From positions 1 through 64,000 of the forward strand of contig JADBXP010000027.1 of the NCBI GenBank assembly GCA_020403455.1: a DNA stretch of 64,000 nucleotides, in the 5' to 3' direction. Below the pieces are notes generated by a model. It ran no database searches. It was not told the DNA's origin and saw nothing but the letters and a program-made list of their open reading frames with translations. Below are positions 17,350-26,627 of the stretch, in pieces; positions within the stretch are counted from its first letter, which is position 1; each line of letters opens with the position of its first letter. Source of the DNA: Chitinophagaceae bacterium. Its GTDB lineage: Bacteria; Bacteroidota; Bacteroidia; Chitinophagales; Chitinophagaceae. The position numbers were made by a program, and so were the translations under genes.

Positions 17350-18144
17350 TCAAATAACTCTACGATCTTTTAAAGAAAAATCGCCCCGGTGTATTCGTCT
17401 ACACATAACTTGAAATAATTCAAGTAGTGCCATAAGTGAAACATACATTTTTAATTTCCAGTTGCTCTTATTCGTATGATTATGTCTGACTACAAATAAA
17501 AAACCACCACCCTCTTTAACTTTTTCAAAATTGTAAATTTCAAAAATGTATTTTCTATTTTCAGGCAAAGCACGCATCAAACGATAACTATCTCTATAAG
17601 CAAACAATATATCCTCAATAATTAATACACCATTTTCATCTAATTTACTAAGGTATAAATCCAAAAATTTTATTTGACTACTTAAAGAATGTGGACCGTC
17701 ATCAATCAAAATAGTAAACTTTCCTTTTATAGAATTTGCTATATCATAATTATATGCATCTTGTTTTAAAAACGTAATACTTGGATGATTAATATATTCT
17801 TTTACAGGGCCGTCTGGACTACTAACATCTTCAATATCAAGTCCAATTATTTCAATATCGTTGAAATAATTTGCCCCTAAAAATAAAGAAGCACCACTTC
17901 GTACTCCAATTTCGAGTAACCGATTTTTCTTATTATAAATCGACGCAAATTCACTTTCATAAAAATAATCCACATAACATTTATGATCGCCTTTATCAGT
18001 TCCACGAGAATTTGATGAAATATTTAAATTTAATTTATCAAGTACTTGTATCAATGAAAGTTTAGGTCTGTCATTTTCTGATTCAACAACGGTATCTAAT
18101 AGCAAATTTTCCATCAAAAGATAATTAATAAATATTTTAGACAA
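17350..18144 (-). CDS. Class I SAM methyltransferase, demethylmacrocin O-methyltransferase-like
   Basis: A 264-residue protein. Motifs are RGTDKGDHKCYVDYFYE, the SAM-binding LLEIGVRSGASL, an acidic GLDIED, and ILIDDGPHSLSSQ, whose Asp and His are metal-ligand candidates. This order matches the TylE/MycE sugar O-methyltransferases of macrolide pathways and their capsule-locus relatives. Starting at the second Met (MENLLLDT, residue 11) is also possible. It would methylate a hydroxyl of a sugar in the exported glycan, which is inferred from family and neighbours. Confidence 0.75.
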   Translation of the reverse strand: MSKIFINYLLMENLLLDTVVESENDRPKLSLIQVLDKLNLNISSNSRGTDKGDHKCYVDYFYESEFASIYNKKNRLLEIGVRSGASLFLGANYFNDIEIIGLDIEDVSSPDGPVKEYINHPSITFLKQDAYNYDIANSIKGKFTILIDDGPHSLSSQIKFLDLYLSKLDENGVLIIEDILFAYRDSYRLMRALPENRKYIFEIYNFEKVKEGGGFLFVVRHNHTNKSNWKLKMYVSLMALLELFQVMCRRIHRGDFSLKDRRVI

Positions 18145-18316
18145 ATAAAAAAGACTGAGATATTATCAATAGTAATAGTTTGAACAATTGATACTAATAG
18201 TAGTTTCTCAAAGAATCCTCTATAAATTATGATGCTGATTTTATGTAATGGAGTGAGATAAAATTGTACTAATTATTTGAACTTAGACTTTAAAATAAAA
18301 TTATTCTAGAAATTTA

Positions 18317-19396
18317 TCATGAATCCAATAAAGGGATAATTTGTTCCAGTACTTCTTTTCGATTATCTGAAATTGTAATCTTATAGCCTAATTCTTTTAA
18401 TTTTAGTGCAAACTTTAATTGTTGAGACTCTTCAATTATTGTGGAATCTTTTTTATAGGTTAAAAATTCGAAATTAATAGGAATATTTTTATCAGCATTT
18501 TGCTTTATAAAATGATCAATTTGATATTCTAAATGTAGTTGATTCATTTTATCTGTAGCTAAAGATATTTCAGCAGTAATACCAACATCACTTGCACATT
18601 TTGCTAAAGCACGATTATCTCTTGGGAAACAAGGACCACCAAAACCAAATCCGTATCCCAAATATTTATTTCCAATTCGACTATCACTTCCGATTGCCCT
18701 GAGAACAATATTAGGATCACTTTTATATTTCAATGCAATATCACCAATCATATTAGCAAATGAAATTTTAGTAGTCAAAAAACAGTTGATAGATAATTTA
18801 GTTAACTCTGCTTCAGTACAGGTCATAATATTATAAACAGGAGTTGATTTCACAAATGATTGGTAAACACTTTTAATTAAATCTGCTGAAAATTCATCGT
18901 TACAACCAATTAATACATTATCACAATAAACCTGATCTTTCATGATTGATCCTTGTGCGATAAATTCAGGATTATAAGAAACAACATAGTTTAAATCACT
19001 TAACTCTTTAGAAATACTTTCACAATATCCTGGGAATGTTGTGCAATTAATAACTAAATCTTTTCTTTGACTTTGTAATCCATATTTTTTAATTTCTTGA
19101 ATCACAAAATCAATATTTGAATGATCATATTTATTATCTGGTAAACTAGGGGTAGGCACAACTACGAAAATTAGATTACAATCAATTATCTTATCTAACA
19201 TTGTGGTGAAATAAAAATTACTTGCCTCTAATATGCCTTCATTAATTCCTGGCTCTGAACAAGTAAAAGTCTTAGTTTTAAGCTTATGGATATATTCGAA
19301 ATTCTTATCCATACCATAAACTTCATGTCCAACCTTAGCTAAATTTAATCCAAAAGCAAGGCCAAGTCTTCCCACCCCTATTATGCCTATTTTCAT
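18317..19396 (-). CDS. UDP-glucose/GDP-mannose dehydrogenase family protein, short form
   Basis: A 359-residue member of the family that oxidises C6 of a nucleotide sugar to the uronate in two NAD+-dependent steps. The N-terminal Rossmann motif is GVGRLGLAFGLNLAKVGHEV, and the catalytic cysteine lies in FGGPCFPRDNRAL. Usual members have 420-450 residues; here the C-terminal UDP-binding domain is shortened and ends soon after residue 340, so substrate binding may differ. It lies 10 bp from a GDP-mannose 3,5-epimerase-like gene, suggesting a common GDP- or UDP-sugar route. A second, full-length dehydrogenase lies at 31812. Confidence 0.78.
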   Translation of the reverse strand: MKIGIIGVGRLGLAFGLNLAKVGHEVYGMDKNFEYIHKLKTKTFTCSEPGINEGILEASNFYFTTMLDKIIDCNLIFVVVPTPSLPDNKYDHSNIDFVIQEIKKYGLQSQRKDLVINCTTFPGYCESISKELSDLNYVVSYNPEFIAQGSIMKDQVYCDNVLIGCNDEFSADLIKSVYQSFVKSTPVYNIMTCTEAELTKLSINCFLTTKISFANMIGDIALKYKSDPNIVLRAIGSDSRIGNKYLGYGFGFGGPCFPRDNRALAKCASDVGITAEISLATDKMNQLHLEYQIDHFIKQNADKNIPINFEFLTYKKDSTIIEESQQLKFALKLKELGYKITISDNRKEVLEQIIPLLDS

Positions 19397-19406
19397 GATA
19401 GTATTT

Positions 19407-20405
19407 TTACTTATTTACCAAAGAATCAATCCATGAATATGTTTTTTTCATGCCTTCATATAAGTCAGGATTTACTTGCCAACCAATTTTGGCTTTGAAC
19501 AGTGAGTTATTAGATTTGCGACCCTTAACTCCAACAGGACATTGAAATCCATATTTTGAAAAAAATTCTTGTCCGTTTATATTATTTATTTTTATACTTT
19601 TTCCTGAGATTTTTATGGCCATTTCGGCTAACTCATTAATAGTTACCATTTTTTCTGACCCTATATTTACTGGACCATGAAATTCAGATTCCATAAATTT
19701 CAATATTGCTTCTATACAATCGTCAATGTATAAAAAAGATCTTGTTTGACTTCCATCACCCCATACCTCAATCTGTCCTCCATCAACTGCTTCTGCTACT
19801 TTTCTTAACATAGCTGCCGGAGATTTTTCTTTTCCGCCGCACCATGTGCCCTGTGGTCCAAATATGTTATGAAACCTTGCTATTCGAACATTTAAATTAT
19901 AGTTCCTATTGAAAGCCAAAAAAAGACGTTCGCTAAAAAGTTTCTCCCAACCATATTCAGAATCTGGATTAGCAGGATAAGCAGATGATTCTTCACAATT
20001 GGGATTAGCCGGATCAGTTTGATTATAATCTGGATAAATACATGCAGAGGACGAATAGAATATTTTTTTAACCCCCTTCCTAACTGCTTCATAAACAACA
20101 TTTATATTTATTAATGCTGAATTATGCATAACATTTGCATCATTAATTCCAGTAAAAATATATCCAGCACCACCCATATCAGCGGCTAATTGGTAAACTT
20201 CATCAGTTCCCTCAGTTATTATCATTTCAACATTTTTGGCATCTCGCAAATCAGCATTTATATATTCGTGACAAATTTCAGAATGTTGAAAATATTCATG
20301 ATTTTTTATATCAGCAATTTTAACATGATAACCCTCAGATTTTAATTTTTTGGCTAGATGACCACCGATAAATCCACCACCTCCTAATATGATTGCAGTT
20401 TTCAT
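19407..20405 (-). CDS. GDP-mannose 3,5-epimerase-like SDR
   Basis: This 332-residue extended SDR has the Rossmann motif GGGGFIGGHLAKKL and the features of plant-type GDP-mannose 3,5-epimerase: AADMGGAGYIF, SSACIYPDYNQ with the acid/base cysteine, YGWEKL (the Tyr-x3-Lys pair), and RFHNIFGPQGTWCGGKEKSP. Such enzymes turn GDP-D-mannose into GDP-L-galactose or GDP-L-gulose. That would provide an L-hexose for the glycan alongside the Gmd branch from the same precursor. Assignment rests on motif identity, and the product sugar is inference. It is 10 bp from the short dehydrogenase downstream and 20 bp from the ABC transporter upstream. Confidence 0.8.
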   Translation of the reverse strand: MKTAIILGGGGFIGGHLAKKLKSEGYHVKIADIKNHEYFQHSEICHEYINADLRDAKNVEMIITEGTDEVYQLAADMGGAGYIFTGINDANVMHNSALININVVYEAVRKGVKKIFYSSSACIYPDYNQTDPANPNCEESSAYPANPDSEYGWEKLFSERLFLAFNRNYNLNVRIARFHNIFGPQGTWCGGKEKSPAAMLRKVAEAVDGGQIEVWGDGSQTRSFLYIDDCIEAILKFMESEFHGPVNIGSEKMVTINELAEMAIKISGKSIKINNINGQEFFSKYGFQCPVGVKGRKSNNSLFKAKIGWQVNPDLYEGMKKTYSWIDSLVNK

Positions 20406-20425
20406 AACTAATTTTTTAATTTAAT

Positions 20426-22192
20426 CTATAAAACCTTACTTAATTCATGCTTTTTAATAGTTCCATCTATTATTTCTATTATATAATCACAATCTTGCAA
20501 AGAACTTAATCTATGAGCAATAATTAATAAGGTTAGGTTTCGATTCAAAGACATTATACCATTCATTACCTCCTTTTCTGTAATATTGTCAAGTGCACTG
20601 GTAGCCTCATCCAAAATGAGTACTGAAGCATTTTTATACAATGCCCTTGCAATACCAATCCTTTGTCTTTGCCCACCAGACAAATTAATGCCTCGTTCAC
20701 CTACAATAGTCTCATAACCCGTAACATAATTTTCAACGAAATCAGAGACTTTTGCAATTGAGGATACTTCTTTCACTTTATCATAATCAATTTGCTCTTT
20801 AGGTATTCCAAATGCAATATTTTCTGCTATAGTTGCATCAGCTAGAAAAATAAACTGTGGTACGTGAGCAATATTATTTTGCCATGCCCGCATTGATTCA
20901 TTTGTTAGAGTGATATTATCTATTATGATGTTTCCTTCATAAGAATACAATAATCCCATAATTATATCTAATAGGGTACTTTTTCCAGCACCGGTACTTC
21001 CAATAAAACCAATTCTGTCTCCTTTTGAAATACACATATTAATATTATCGAGTATAACTGGTCCTTGATCTTTATATCGAAATGAAAGATTTATTAACTT
21101 AATAGACTGATTAAATTTAAGAGAAGGTATATCTTTTTTTGGTTTGGGTATTGGATAACTTAATATTGTCAGTACGTCTGTGAGTTGATGATAATTTCCA
21201 GATATACTAACCCACGAATTATAAATTTGCTGAATTGCAGGCAAAATACGTTGTGAACCAAATCCAATAGCACCTAAAATGGGTAAAACTTTTTGAATGC
21301 TACCAGACTGTATTGTTAAATAAAACGCCAAAATAGCAATGACTACCATTCCAAGGGTTTCCATAGTATACTTTGGAAACAAACTTATATAGCTATTTAG
21401 AGCAGATGACCTTCGTAAGGAAAAATCAGCTTCTTTATAATATTTGGCATACAACTCTTGATTTCCATCTAAAATCATGTCTCGAACACCTCCTAAACTT
21501 TCCTGAATTACTTTAATAGTCTTTGCCTGATTAGTAACAATGTTTAAACTATTTCTTATGAGCCGTTTTCGAACAAACCATGCAATAACTGAATAAGAAA
21601 TGCCAAAAATCAACATTGAATAAACAGCAATTTGAGGTTGTATTAATAGTAAAGATGTAACTACGGAAATTACAAGAATTATTGAATTTACTAAAGTAAA
21701 TGTAGTTAGAATTACACCGAAAACTATACCGTCAACTTTGTGAGACAAAGTGTTAATAATTTCACTACTATTTTTAGTAATATGCACTATATAGGGCTGA
21801 TACAATACTCTTTTAAAAACTTCACTACTCAATTCAGAACCACTTGCGGAAGTTAGTCTACTCGACAACCAACCAAAAAGCAAACGCAAAAAACCAGCAA
21901 TAATAACAACTACAATAAATACTATAGTAAGCGGTAAAATAATTTCATTAGGAGAATGAATTTCAAATGTCTTAACAAAAGATTTAAAAAGGGGATGATA
22001 AAATAATTTCTCTGGAGATGTTAACATTGCTATAAAAGGCAATACAGCACCTATGCTCAAAACTTCAGCAAACGAACTTACGAGCATTAAAATAAATAAT
22101 AGAAACAATTGCATTTTGCGCCTATTATTAAATGAGTTAAAAAGATTGAATACTAATGAAAAAATCAATGGTTTATCTTTACTTGTTGACAT
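20426..22192 (-). CDS. ABC transporter with fused permease and ATPase (MsbA/PglK type)
   Basis: A 588-residue half-transporter. Residues 1 to about 330 carry around six hydrophobic helices. The nucleotide-binding domain has Walker A in GSTGAGKSTLLDIIMG, signature LSGGQRQRIGIARAL and Walker B ASVLILDEATSALD. As a homodimer such proteins flip lipids or lipid-linked oligosaccharides; PglK does this for an undecaprenyl-linked glycan. Since no Wzx flippase is recognised in the window, it is the best candidate for moving the assembled unit across the inner membrane. It could instead export another lipid or a peptide. Confidence 0.85.
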   Translation of the reverse strand: MSTSKDKPLIFSLVFNLFNSFNNRRKMQLFLLFILMLVSSFAEVLSIGAVLPFIAMLTSPEKLFYHPLFKSFVKTFEIHSPNEIILPLTIVFIVVVIIAGFLRLLFGWLSSRLTSASGSELSSEVFKRVLYQPYIVHITKNSSEIINTLSHKVDGIVFGVILTTFTLVNSIILVISVVTSLLLIQPQIAVYSMLIFGISYSVIAWFVRKRLIRNSLNIVTNQAKTIKVIQESLGGVRDMILDGNQELYAKYYKEADFSLRRSSALNSYISLFPKYTMETLGMVVIAILAFYLTIQSGSIQKVLPILGAIGFGSQRILPAIQQIYNSWVSISGNYHQLTDVLTILSYPIPKPKKDIPSLKFNQSIKLINLSFRYKDQGPVILDNINMCISKGDRIGFIGSTGAGKSTLLDIIMGLLYSYEGNIIIDNITLTNESMRAWQNNIAHVPQFIFLADATIAENIAFGIPKEQIDYDKVKEVSSIAKVSDFVENYVTGYETIVGERGINLSGGQRQRIGIARALYKNASVLILDEATSALDNITEKEVMNGIMSLNRNLTLLIIAHRLSSLQDCDYIIEIIDGTIKKHELSKVL

Positions 22193-22273
22193 AGAAATAA
22201 TGAATAATTGTAACTGCCAAAAGTCGAATATTTCAAATTAGACTTAAACTTTAAAATAATTAAAAATAAAATG

Positions 22274-23158
22274 TTATGACTTTAAATCAAGTAACTGATA
22301 TTCCATCATTATTTTTCTTTGAATAAAATCATTTTTCCAGCTACATTGATTAACTGGAATATAATTTGTAAGTTCAGTAAGATGAATTTTAACATCAGTA
22401 CCACAAAACATTTCAATATTGAGATGCTCCTTTAAATATGCGTCAGAAGAATAAATATTTTTTATATTATCTGAGCATAAAGCGGCGGCTATTGCAAATG
22501 TTCCTACTCCAGATGTAGCTAAATTTTTAGCTGCTAACAATGTAGCAAAATCTTCAACTAAGGTTCCAGATTGAAATGTTAGCTTAGTATTTTTTTTTAA
22601 TTCTAAAACAACTGGGTTATTACTATTTGGCTCAACTACAACATGAACGGACTTAAATTTGGGTATTAATGCATTATAAAATGCGAGGGGATTTTGAACA
22701 TAATTTGTAGGTGATGTAAATATACGATCGAAATTATCCCCACCACGAATATGAATAACCAAACAATCTTCTTTAAATATATCAATTTTAGGAACATTAA
22801 GATGTGGGAGAATAAAATCTCTACATACTCTTCTTATATTTTTATATATGTAATCAATATCTAAATCTACTTCATTAAAGCCAACTACTTTTTTTTGTGT
22901 ACAGTCCATATGAGAGCTCCAATAAAAAAATCTACCTTGAAAGTTAATCCCATCCTTACCGAATTTAATAACAAACTTGTTTATAATATCATGATTCAAA
23001 TTTTGTTGGAAAGTAGCTCCCCGTTGTTCAGCTAACATTATACAATTAGCAACTTGTTGGATATTATTTCCGAGTCTACCATACCAGTCAGAAACAGAAT
23101 AGCGATTAGCAAAAACTTTAAATATTTTGTTATAAAATAATTTAAATGGTATCATCAT
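22274..23158 (-). CDS. Fucosyltransferase-like glycosyltransferase (HxRxGD motif)
   Basis: A 294-residue protein. Near residue 27 it has WYGRLGNNIQQVANCIML, a variant of the G-G-(L/I)-G-N-Q motif of alpha-1,2-fucosyltransferases, and in the middle VIHIRGGDNFDR, the HxRxGD motif shared by GT11, GT23 and O-FucT enzymes for GDP-fucose binding. Near the C-terminus, LATSGVGTFAIAAALCS matches the usual small-residue nucleotide-binding segment. GDP-linked sugar use is therefore likely, consistent with gmd in the same locus, but the sugar need not be fucose. Confidence 0.62.
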   Translation of the reverse strand: MMIPFKLFYNKIFKVFANRYSVSDWYGRLGNNIQQVANCIMLAEQRGATFQQNLNHDIINKFVIKFGKDGINFQGRFFYWSSHMDCTQKKVVGFNEVDLDIDYIYKNIRRVCRDFILPHLNVPKIDIFKEDCLVIHIRGGDNFDRIFTSPTNYVQNPLAFYNALIPKFKSVHVVVEPNSNNPVVLELKKNTKLTFQSGTLVEDFATLLAAKNLATSGVGTFAIAAALCSDNIKNIYSSDAYLKEHLNIEMFCGTDVKIHLTELTNYIPVNQCSWKNDFIQRKIMMEYQLLDLKS

Positions 23159-23606
23159 TTATAATTAATAGTATTTACTCAAAAGATAAAAAGCATTACC
23201 AAGCATATGATTTGCACCAGCATATTAAAACCAATTTTTGATGACGATATAACAAGATAATAGCTAAATTTTCACATAAGTGGTCTACATGAACTATTTG
23301 CTGATATGTAACAATATCATAAATTTTATTTCAGGAAAATAGCAATGCTGTTACGAGATTGATGCTCCGCAACTTATAACTATATCTATAAGATGCTTTT
23401 TTATGATCTAAATATTTCAAATAACTTGTTATAATAATCAATCAAAATAAAGTTTGAAGTTTAACGATTCAGCTCCTTTAGAATTTTAATAAATTATATA
23501 GAATAATTAAATAGATGCTTGAAAGATTATTACAGTATATAAAAAAGAGGCGGAATTAGTAATTTTAAGATAATTGCACTAAAACGATATATTTAATAAA
23601 GTAACT
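23159..23606. other. AT-rich intergenic stretch without recognisable genes
   Basis: These 448 bp between two minus-strand glycosyltransferase genes are very AT-rich on both strands, with no long frame, no tRNA fold and no clear terminator hairpin that I could see. It may hold the promoter of the downstream fucosyltransferase-like gene, or be a scar of cassette exchange. Confidence 0.5.
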
Positions 23607-24596
23607 CTAAATATTATTAAAAAACCTGTAGAAACGAAGAAATACTTTAAAAAATAATGAATAAACAATTTTTTTTATTGAGTTCTCACTTTTAATTTCA
23701 GGCCCAAATAGATGTTCAAATTTATCTGGATTTTTAAAGATTGGTTGCAAGTAAATGTCATCTTTAAATTTATATGTTAATTTCCCGAAATTACTTCTTC
23801 GAAAAATGTCATAACCATGAAGAATATTATATTTTAATCCAGATAAAATAATTGGATTATTAAATTCTTTATGACTCCAAGATTTAATTTTATTTTCAAT
23901 CGCTTTAGTATCCCCTAAGCTGGTAAAATGCCATCCACCGTTTTCAATGACAATAGCAGGTATTGAATCATTTTTTCCTGTTCGATAAGTTCGGATTTTA
24001 TTCAATGAAAATATTTTAAAGCTTCCATATAAAAAAGCACAACTACCAAACCAATCAGAATTGTGATAATAATTTAAAAAATAATAAAACTCATACATTT
24101 TACATGTATACAAAGTATTATTCTTTATTTGATTTTTAATTTTTTCAAGGGCCTCAGTGCTCGGAATTTCATCAGCATCTGATAAAATAATCATATCTGA
24201 ATCTTTTGGATTTAATAAAGCAAGCGCACGCCAAATACATTCCCTTTGAAAATTATCGTTTCCCCACCAATAATGATTTTTATCAAAATTATCTGCCTGT
24301 TCAACGAATCGATAAATTTTGTTTAATAATATATCGTCATTAGTTCTAGGGTTTTCTAGAATTGGTAAACTTTTGAAATCAATATTATATTTAGCTAATT
24401 TGTAGTAAACTATTTTATCTAAATACTTTTCAAACCTATTTTTGTTAATTTCAAAATTGAAATTTTTAATCTCGCCTTGAAAAGTAACTTCTGATTCGAC
24501 AATTACAAAATAATCAACATGAGGATACAATAAGTCAAGCCTGATTTCTAATAAATCTAACTCGTTAAAAAAGAGAAAACAATCGTATATTTTCAT
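23607..24596 (-). CDS. Glycosyltransferase family 17-like protein
   Basis: A 329-residue protein opening with KIYDCFLFFNELDLLEIRL, followed by VDYFVIVESEVTFQG and, mid-protein, MIILSDADEIPS. The opening, the VE(S/A)xxTFxG segment and the DADEIP metal-binding motif together mark GT17, whose best-known member is the eukaryotic N-acetylglucosaminyltransferase III. Bacterial versions are common in capsule and O-antigen loci with unknown acceptors. The start at MKIYDCF has no alternative nearby. Gene-free, AT-rich gaps of 448 and 197 bp flank it. Confidence 0.82.
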   Translation of the reverse strand: MKIYDCFLFFNELDLLEIRLDLLYPHVDYFVIVESEVTFQGEIKNFNFEINKNRFEKYLDKIVYYKLAKYNIDFKSLPILENPRTNDDILLNKIYRFVEQADNFDKNHYWWGNDNFQRECIWRALALLNPKDSDMIILSDADEIPSTEALEKIKNQIKNNTLYTCKMYEFYYFLNYYHNSDWFGSCAFLYGSFKIFSLNKIRTYRTGKNDSIPAIVIENGGWHFTSLGDTKAIENKIKSWSHKEFNNPIILSGLKYNILHGYDIFRRSNFGKLTYKFKDDIYLQPIFKNPDKFEHLFGPEIKSENSIKKIVYSLFFKVFLRFYRFFNNI

Positions 24597-24793
24597 CTAA
24601 AATAAGTTATAGCTTGAGTTTTTTTTGAATGGGTTATACATCAGATGAAATATAATTTTAAAGGAAATAATTTATGTTTTTAATTTTTCTAACCAGCATA
24701 AAATAATTCCTCTGAGTTAATTAAAATATATGTACAAAAATAAAATTTATGAATATACCAGAACAATTGCGCATATTACTACTTATATGTATT

Positions 24794-25426
24794 TTACTTG
24801 CTAATTAGTTTTATAATTTTATCAGAAAATGTATACATGCCTACTATACCCCTAAACTGTCTAACACTTATTAAATTCAGAATATTTTTTCGATTTTTAT
24901 TGAAAAAATCCCACGTATAAATATTTATTTCTTTTGTCTGGAATAATTCTTGTTTTCCTTTTTGTATAATGGTACAGCCTTCATCAGCATCTATAGTATA
25001 TAGTATAATGTTCGGATTTTCGATTCTAAGTTTTAATATTGCTTTCCAAACATCACCGTGCCAGGCATTAGAAGCTCGCTCTCTTCTTTGTGTTATCTCT
25101 CGAATTGGATTACAATCATGAACAACTATAGTACCGCCCTCATTTAGATAATTTAAACTGTTTATGATATCTCTATATGCCTGTTCATATAAATGGAGAC
25201 CATCTACAAAAATGATATCATATTTTTGATTTATGTAGGTATTAAAAAAAATATCAGATTCCATTTTAAAAGTGGTATCAACGTTTGGATCAACACCATG
25301 TTTTAATTTTACTTTAATACTATTATGGCTATAGCCAGGTTGTGCAGGTGTATTAACTCCTATTTCCAAATATGACTCGTAATTATTTTTTTCGATTAGA
25401 CTATTGATTATTTGTATTCGATTCAT
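24794..25426 (-). CDS. Class I SAM-dependent methyltransferase (Methyltransf_24-like)
   Basis: A 210-residue protein. The N-terminal YESYLEIGVNTPAQPGYSH gives the SAM loop; GVDPNVDTTFKM the acidic ribose-binding residue; then IIFVDGLHLYEQAYRDI and TIVVHDCNP, a pattern seen in small metal-dependent O-methyltransferases. It probably methylates a sugar of the locus product. The 126 bp upstream and 197 bp downstream are AT-rich and empty. The acceptor is unknown. Confidence 0.78.
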   Translation of the reverse strand: MNRIQIINSLIEKNNYESYLEIGVNTPAQPGYSHNSIKVKLKHGVDPNVDTTFKMESDIFFNTYINQKYDIIFVDGLHLYEQAYRDIINSLNYLNEGGTIVVHDCNPIREITQRRERASNAWHGDVWKAILKLRIENPNIILYTIDADEGCTIIQKGKQELFQTKEINIYTWDFFNKNRKNILNLISVRQFRGIVGMYTFSDKIIKLISK

Positions 25427-25552
25427 TATTAATTTTTGTAGAATTATTGAATAAAAAAACTTATAAAACTGTTTAAATTAATTTTTTGATAAATGATTAT
25501 TTAAATACTTATTTAAAGAATCTAATCAAGCTTAATCATTGATTAAACTTTA

Positions 25553-26329
25553 TTAATTAATATAATCCCTATATCGCAATCCATCACTAATATCAACAAC
25601 CCCAGTTCCACTCCAGTGACCAAATGATGTCATATCGATTTTTGGAGACTCAATCGATCTCCAGAAATCAATCATGTTTACAAACTGAATATCATCAATG
25701 ATGAGTAGTCTAAATTCTTTTCTTGTCAGAGTTGAAAGCTTTTGTGCCATTTTGTATTCGAAAATATCATCCTTCGGCGCATCCATGAAAATTATATCTG
25801 CATTATTCAAGACATTAAAATTCTGTTTAAAAAAAACATCACCTGATAAATTACCAATTACTTGCTTCATTCTGATTCCATCCAAATCAGTTTTATCAAA
25901 ATGTGTTGGAAATTTATCCCATTCAAATATGTCATAAGTTATGACTGAAACATCAGGCACTGATTCTTGCATAGCTAGGGCACTTAATCCGGTTGCTGTT
26001 CCAATTTCAACTATTTTTTTTGATTCACTAGCTCTAACAATTGCATTTAATAATCGATAGTGTTCGCCAGGAAAAACATTTAAAAACTGACTGTCTGGCA
26101 GATTGAGTTTACCACAGCCTAAATTGGTATGTGCTGCTATTTTTACCGCATCTGCCATTAAATCAATTAACTCGATAGTGGAAGTCGCATCCTCTTTAGA
26201 GTATATAATTGATGGCTCATAATGACCTATCCCGTTATTTCGCAGAATCTTTTTAGAAAAATGACGATATAAACTTCTAGCATGTTGTCGATTCATTGGA
26301 AACATATCCAATAACTTGGCTATACTCAT
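25553..26329 (-). CDS. Class I SAM-dependent O-methyltransferase-like protein
   Basis: A 258-residue protein. The central SAM-binding motif KIVEIGTATGLSALAMQES is that of CCoAOMT-type O-methyltransferases, followed by ITYDIFEWDK with the acidic residue, ADIIFMDAPKDD and LLIIDDIQF, where the aspartates could bind a divalent cation. The N-terminal 80 residues are unassigned. It is the third stand-alone methyltransferase in the locus. The 298 bp upstream (26330-26627) are AT-rich and hold no gene that I can recognise. Confidence 0.75.
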   Translation of the reverse strand: MSIAKLLDMFPMNRQHARSLYRHFSKKILRNNGIGHYEPSIIYSKEDATSTIELIDLMADAVKIAAHTNLGCGKLNLPDSQFLNVFPGEHYRLLNAIVRASESKKIVEIGTATGLSALAMQESVPDVSVITYDIFEWDKFPTHFDKTDLDGIRMKQVIGNLSGDVFFKQNFNVLNNADIIFMDAPKDDIFEYKMAQKLSTLTRKEFRLLIIDDIQFVNMIDFWRSIESPKIDMTSFGHWSGTGVVDISDGLRYRDYIN

Positions 26330-26627
26330 TTCTTTCTATTTTATATGTTGTACAAATTGAATTATCACTTTTATGCTTTAAAACAATTAGCATACAAAGT
26401 AATCTAAATTAAACTGCTGAAAATGGTGATTGATGTTTTATCAATTTTGATTCTTTCATCCTAACATTCAATATATTCTTATTTCAAATAAGAATTGTTT
26501 TACTACATGAAAAAAAATGAAAGGACTAATTTTTATCATTGCCTGGACTGATAATTACTACTTTTATTTTTTGATGATCGTAACTATTACGAAATCATGA
26601 TTAATTAATCAGTGTTTCTTTGAAAAC

